This document shows positions 59,456 to 64,000 of a stretch of 64,000 nt of DNA, piece after piece (position 1 is the stretch's first letter; each line of letters begins with the position of its first letter). Source of the stretch: Aralia elata. Lineage: Eukaryota > Streptophyta > Magnoliopsida > Apiales > Araliaceae. The notes below the pieces were generated by a model. It was not told the DNA's origin and ran no database searches. It saw nothing but the letters and a program-made list of their open reading frames with translations. Location: contig CM068383.1 of the NCBI GenBank assembly GCA_034770075.1, positions 9,389,778-9,453,777 on the forward strand. The letters are read 5' to 3'. A program made the translations under genes and the position numbers.

Positions 59456-60217
59456 CTCCTCCCATTGCAAGCCTCCCATTCCTTTGTTTGTTGCTAAGTG
59501 TTGAAACTGAATACTTAGAGAGTGAGAATAGTGTGTTCGGGTGATTTGAGGAAGAAGAGGAATTGTGGTAGCAGCTGGTTTTGAGTCCATTTAGCATCCT
59601 TAGAAGTAGCTCAAGAGGTATGCAATATAGAGCTTAGCTCATTTTCACATTCTTTTCAAGTTTCTAGTTTTGCTATGATTGCTTGTTGGAGTAATGTTGC
59701 TGAAATTGCTTGGTTGTGCATGAACATGTATATGTTGTTAGCTCTGTATAAAGCTTGTTAATAATGTGTAAAAGTGGAACAATGAATGAGAATCAAACCT
59801 TTGCATAAGGAATCAAGAAATGGACTGAAATGGACATTAGTGGACTGTTATTCATTTTTTGTTAATAATGAAGTTGTAATCATCTTGGTTTGGTTATGTA
59901 CATTGGTTGTGTATTGTTGGTATATGCCAAGAAGTTTGAGTAATGATTTCAATGGGAAATCTGGACTAGAGTATAATGAAACTCTACTCCAATGTGAGTT
60001 TTCAACTCATGCCCACCAACAATTTGGTTTAATATCCAAGAGAATGATTTCTCTAAGGAGTATGAGAATTAGGAATGATTAATTGATTAAATGATGTTAT
60101 GATGCATAGCTCAGTTGTAAAAGTATGTTTTGAGTCATATAGACTTGTTGTATAATGGCTAAGAAGCAAATGGGACGGAATCAAGAGTTTGGATTTTTGG
60201 GTTCTGCAGTAGCAGAA

Positions 60218-60377
60218 CTTGAAAGTCCCTGGATGCAGAGTGGCGCAACTGCGCCACTCCCAAGCATAGCACCTGCGCAGCTGCGCTGGGTTGCAGAGCT
60301 GGAAGTCCCTGATGCAGAGTGGCGCAGCTGCGCCACTCCCAAGTACAAGACCTGCGCAGCTGCGCCGGTCTGCAGAG
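60218..60377 (+). repeat. 81-bp tandem duplication with GCGCAGCTGCGC palindromes
   Basis: Two units (60218-60298 and 60299-60377) each contain CTGGATGCAGAGTGGCGCA-type sequence, TGCGCCACTCCCAAG and CCTGCGCAGCTGCGC. The 12-base word GCGCAGCTGCGC is a perfect palindrome. Corresponds to the GC cluster of the sister LTR at 19834-20034. Confidence 0.88.
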
Positions 60378-62645
60378 GTGAACTGTTTGCTGCTTTGTGT
60401 TATTGATGCGATGCATGTTTACATAGACCCAACATGTTATAAATACCCTAAGACATATGTATGATATGTTAGTGTAATAGTTGAATGACCCCAAGCATGA
60501 AATGACTAAGTCACGTGATATTTGCTTAAATGAAATGAATAGCATAGTTGCATTTTTCGTAGTGGGCAGCCGCTCGCTCGCTTGCTCACCGGGGAGCGAG
60601 ACCCCCGTATGGGTAGTCGTAGTGGCAATCAATGTTCGTACTTATTATAATGTCTTGATTAATGTAAGCCAATGTTTGGTGTCTATTGTGAGACTAATTG
60701 GTATGTGAATATATGTTTAAATGCGTAGGACATATTTAAAGGACGATTAACGTCAACTAGTAGCAAGCGCTTAAGGCAAGTTTCCTAAACCCTTGTCTAA
60801 CCTTTGTGTTGGGCAAGTTCTCTAGCTTCATTCATTTTCAGTATTGAATGCAAGTTTCGTATCTTATACAATAGACGTATATTGTGCAAGTTTATTTGAT
60901 TCATTTGATTATATTCTCTTGACTCTCATGCAATGTTTGAAGTTTCAATTTACGCAATACATATATGGTTGTGTGAATTCCTTACTTATGTAAATTTTTC
61001 TGTATTTGCACAAGTATTCGAGCTATGTTATGACATAAATTGTTGAAGCTTTCAAGTTCACATATATATGAACTGTTCTAGAGAACGTCGATGCCATTTG
61101 TTTCGGCTAGACAGATATTGAGATATTTTATTGATTTGATAATAAATCCTTGAAATGTTATTGATGATTAAGTAGAGCTATCCAACCGAATTATTTTGGT
61201 TAGGATTCCGAGACATGAATGAGATGAACAACCCTAATATTAGGGGCAGTTTTTAGTCAGTTATTCTGACAAGGCATCGAGCGCCTAAACAAACGCATAT
61301 AGTCGTTTCCAGCTAGAGTGTTGATCAACATAGAGTACAATAGGCTGATCACCTAGAAGTGCTCGTAAGTAAGACGGTTTGCAGTTATAATACTGTGTAC
61401 CTTTTCAAGAAAGCAAAAGAAATTTCAAGGTCTTATGACCACTCAATGTCGTTTCAAAAATATATTTTTAAAACGAAAGCAAAGTATTATTCTTGTTTAT
61501 TCAGAATATTTCACAACTATTGTTCAGTTGTCGAAAAGAAATGATATGATTGATGATATTGTTGTTATTCAACTGTTATACTTGCTGGGCAATTGAATGC
61601 TCATTCTTGCTTTATATTAAACATTACAGCTAAGTTCGAGCGGGCCGAAGGTTCCGGTAAGGACAACGGAAAGGGTAAGATGAACGTCTAGATGGCGTCG
61701 TAGTTTATTTATATTAGTAATGTTGTAATACTAAGACTTATTATGTATTTGGAATAATGTTATGGTAATAGAACCTGGGATTGAGAGTAAGACGTGTTGT
61801 AATAATATAGTAATTACATTCATGTCTATTATGTTGTATGGAATGGGATGTACCGTGTAGCACCGGATTTGGGTTTGAGATACCCGGATTTGGGGGCGTC
61901 ACACTTTCAAACGTCAAATATTTCCACTGAAATACCCTCTAATGTTCATTCTTCATCAAACAAAGATTTCTTTGATATAGTCACTGCTCCTGAAAACATC
62001 TACAAGAGTGAGAAACCCAAGACATCTACACCAATCCTTGAAGACCCCTTGATTAATCAACAGTTGTTGAAGAACTCAAAAGAGTTGCTTAGAAACATTT
62101 CCTCAGTTACTACTACAGCAAAGAATATGCCTGGAGGTGAAGAGAATGAATTATACAAGAAGCTGCAAGCATCATTCATAGATATATCTATCAAGCTTCA
62201 TCAAAGAGATTAGATATATCTTAAGTCCATTGAGAAGCAGAAGAAAGAAGCCATGCAACTCCAGAAGCAAAATGAGAGATCCATTCAGTCTCTCTCAGAG
62301 AAAATTGACAATCTCAACCAGTCCCTCTCTCAGTAAATGGAACTCAACCAACAAAAGGTAAAAATGGAAGTTGGAAACACCTCCTGCCTAACTGAACAGC
62401 TCATTACTCATGTGCAGTATCTCTCTCAAATTATTGATGACAAAAAGGGAGAGAAAAAGAAGAGCAAGAAAAAGAGAAGCAAACATGTCATGAAAAGGAA
62501 GAATCAGAAGCTGAAGCTGAAAAGAAAAGATAAGAAGTCTACAACTAAGGGGGAGCAAGAAGAAGATGAAAGAAAAAAGGAAAGATCTGAGGGGGAGCAG
62601 GAACCAGAGGAAGATGAAGCAAAACCAGAAGAAAGCAGCAGCTGA

Positions 62646-62994
62646 AAGTAGTCACAAGGTATCTAAGTATGAACCAACAAGAAAAAGGTATATTTCTAAC
62701 AAGCAATGAGAAATTAACTGTTATATACTAATCTAGATCTAGGATCTCCTTATTGAACTGATATATCTTATGGGTTGTATGTTTGTAAGACTTATGGCAT
62801 GTATATGTTATGTTTAGCATAAATATTATATGGATAATTATTCTTAATGCACATCATTATATTAATATCTCTTGGTCTAGTAATACAGTGATTTACTGTA
62901 TCTTAAGTCACATTCATACTCATACATCTGCATATATTGCTTAAAGTGAATGTCAGGTTATAAGAGTTTTTGTCATCATAAAATAGGTGGAGAT
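62646..62994 (+). other. 3' untranslated region and polypurine tract of the long-LTR element
   Basis: Non-coding sequence after the accessory ORF, ending TAAAATAGGTGGAGAT, a decayed polypurine tract of the AAGGGGGAGAT type, directly before TGTTGGGAATC. Confidence 0.65.
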
Positions 62995-64000
62995 TGTTGG
63001 GAATCTGCATGAGACTCTTAAGTTCATTCTCATATGGGGAGTTTGTTTAAAAGGTCTGCATGAGATTACTATAGTTCATTATATAAGATTTGATTGATGA
63101 CAAAATGGTTAAAAGAACATTCATAATGATAAGCCTTGTAAAGTTCTTAAATGAAATATATGTACAAGGACTTAGAATGAAAAGATCAAATGTGTTAGGA
63201 ATATCTAAGTTGAGATGTCATTTATCTAATCAAAGCATATTTGTAATATTAAGTATTGTAAAGTCCTTTAATGAATTTGATGTATAAGGACTTAGAATAG
63301 AAAAGATCAAACATGTTAGGTTGATCTTGTGAGCTGAAATGTTATATGTAATAAACAAGGGTAGACTGATCGTAGAGCATAGAAGGGCTAGACCGATCAC
63401 AGAAGACTGCTGGAGCTATCGTATAGCAAGTCTGGCATGACCAAAGAACATCCAGAGAATGATTGTAGAGCAGTCAACAAGCTAGCAGTATAGTCAGCAA
63501 AGGATCGCAGAGTTAAGTGTGAGATCGTAGAGCTCGCCAAGCAAACACAGTAAAAAGGCTTAACAGATCGTAGTGCTCACTCAGCATCGTAGAGCTCTTT
63601 CTCTTGGGATCGTAGAGCTATCTAGGGATCGTAGAGTTAATACAGTCAGCCACTCTACGATTCCCATAGACAGTCTGTGACCAAGCAAGAATGCAAAGTA
63701 ACCTCTACAAGAACATACAAGAAAGAGACAGATGTCTTCATAAAGATTATCAGGCGCATTAAGGAATCTATCTATGACTGATAAACAAGCTGAACGAAGA
63801 TATCCAAGTGCATCCGGAGCATCAAGTCCTAACAGAGATCATAGAGTAACTCAATTTAATACTCTACGATTCCACCAAGACTCTACAACTTGCACCTTAG
63901 ACAAGATCATAGAGTGGGTAAGCAACAGATAAATAAACTACTCTGTCAGACATGAACGACCACTATGACATAGCAGAGATGTCACCTGAAAGTAGTAGAC
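62995..64000 (+). repeat. 3' LTR of the long-LTR element, cut by the window edge
   Basis: Starts TGTTGGGAATCTGCATGAG and matches 25400 onward, including AAGCCTTGTAAAGTYCTTAA and AGGACTTAGAATAGAAAA. TCGTAGAGT motifs begin at about 63368, and a hairpin homologous to that at 26296 lies at 63622-63669. About 2.1 kb more is expected beyond the window. Confidence 0.8.

Larger units (their letters stand above)
58723..61903 (+). mobile_element. Solo LTR (3181 bp), same family as 5939-21569
   Basis: TGTAACGATCGCGGATCGT at the start, GGGGGCGTCACA at the end, flanked by perfect CTTTC duplications (58718-58722 and 61904-61908). No internal domain remains. Blocks shared with the other copy include CTATTCACGCC, GCTCACCGGGGAGCGAGACC and ATACTTGCTGGGCAATTGAA-like sequence near the end. 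TATAAATA at 59448 suggests plus-strand promoter orientation. Confidence 0.9.
58450..62645 (+). pseudogene. Retroelement accessory ORF, copy 2 (3' part), split by a solo LTR
   Basis: 58450-58722 encodes FISWYYSHYPNLKMISQTFP, RVQSFPIMLLKNSQHFKVYR and GIYIPYYLLEN, closely matching residues around ISWCYSQFPNLKMIS of copy 1. After the LTR insertion, 61904-62645 continues with ISTEIPSNVHSSSNKDFFDI, KNMPGGEENELYKKLQASF, a coiled coil, and a Lys/Glu tail ending PEESSS. Stops interrupt it (near 62210 and 62336) at places where copy 1 is open, and copy 1 has a stop at 33981 where this copy is open. The N-terminal two thirds are missing, cut at the 58449 junction. Confidence 0.8.

Overview
This 64 kb window is nuclear DNA of a flowering plant, most likely a eudicot. 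The evidence is AT-rich sequence, one intron-split plant wax gene (CER1 family), and plant-type LTR retrotransposons, CACTA, Mutator-like, hAT-like and Stowaway elements that fill nearly everything else. No bacterial-style operon, CRISPR array or complete RNA gene is present. Only the CER1-like gene looks potentially functional, and its first coding exon was not found. Everything here was read by eye, with no alignment software or database.

Positions 1-23550 form a nest of at least five insertion layers. A Mutator-like element with long inverted ends (1185-1440 and 23290-23548) was split by a Ty1/copia element on the minus strand (2024-22605). That copia element's gag was split by a 3.3 kb solo LTR (5939-21569, GTTCA duplication). 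The solo LTR was split by a 12.3 kb CACTA transposon (7338-19667, TAA duplication), which carries a Stowaway MITE (13447-13704). The CACTA element holds part of a plant Transposase_24-like gene on its minus strand, what looks like a captured first exon of a Rab GTPase on its plus strand, and a plastid trnA-like scrap.

Positions 23700-34340 hold a deleted Athila/Tat-type relic (PBS and LTR, 24060-25399), then a long-LTR element (LTR 25400-28570) with a degenerate internal region and a broken accessory or env-like reading frame (31670-34335). The LTR and leader of this element are packed with copies, in both orientations, of the motif TCGTAGAGT.

Positions 34340-44200 are a graveyard: a 97-bp copy of CER1 exon 5, an LTR/PBS scrap, AT microsatellites, copia RT fragments, an unrecognised minisatellite-rich relic (37200-42060), and an isolated but open Ty3/gypsy gag frame (42193-43089, minus).

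Positions 44213-47542 are the CER1-like gene, with nine coding exons that join in frame into 598 codons. Downstream are a TRIM-like structure, two Mutator-like elements with clear 9-10 bp target duplications (49028-50856 and 50980-52347), and a relic of the N-terminal coiled-coil domain of an NLR resistance gene (about 53000-53275).

Positions 53950-64000 hold an Athila/Tat-type gag on the minus strand with its 5' LTR (57278-58449), interrupted by a solo LTR (55007-56404). It is followed by a second copy of the accessory ORF from 31670-34335, itself split by another solo LTR (58723-61903, CTTTC duplication) of the same family as 5939-21569. That copy ends in a polypurine tract and the start of its 3' LTR (62995 to the window edge).
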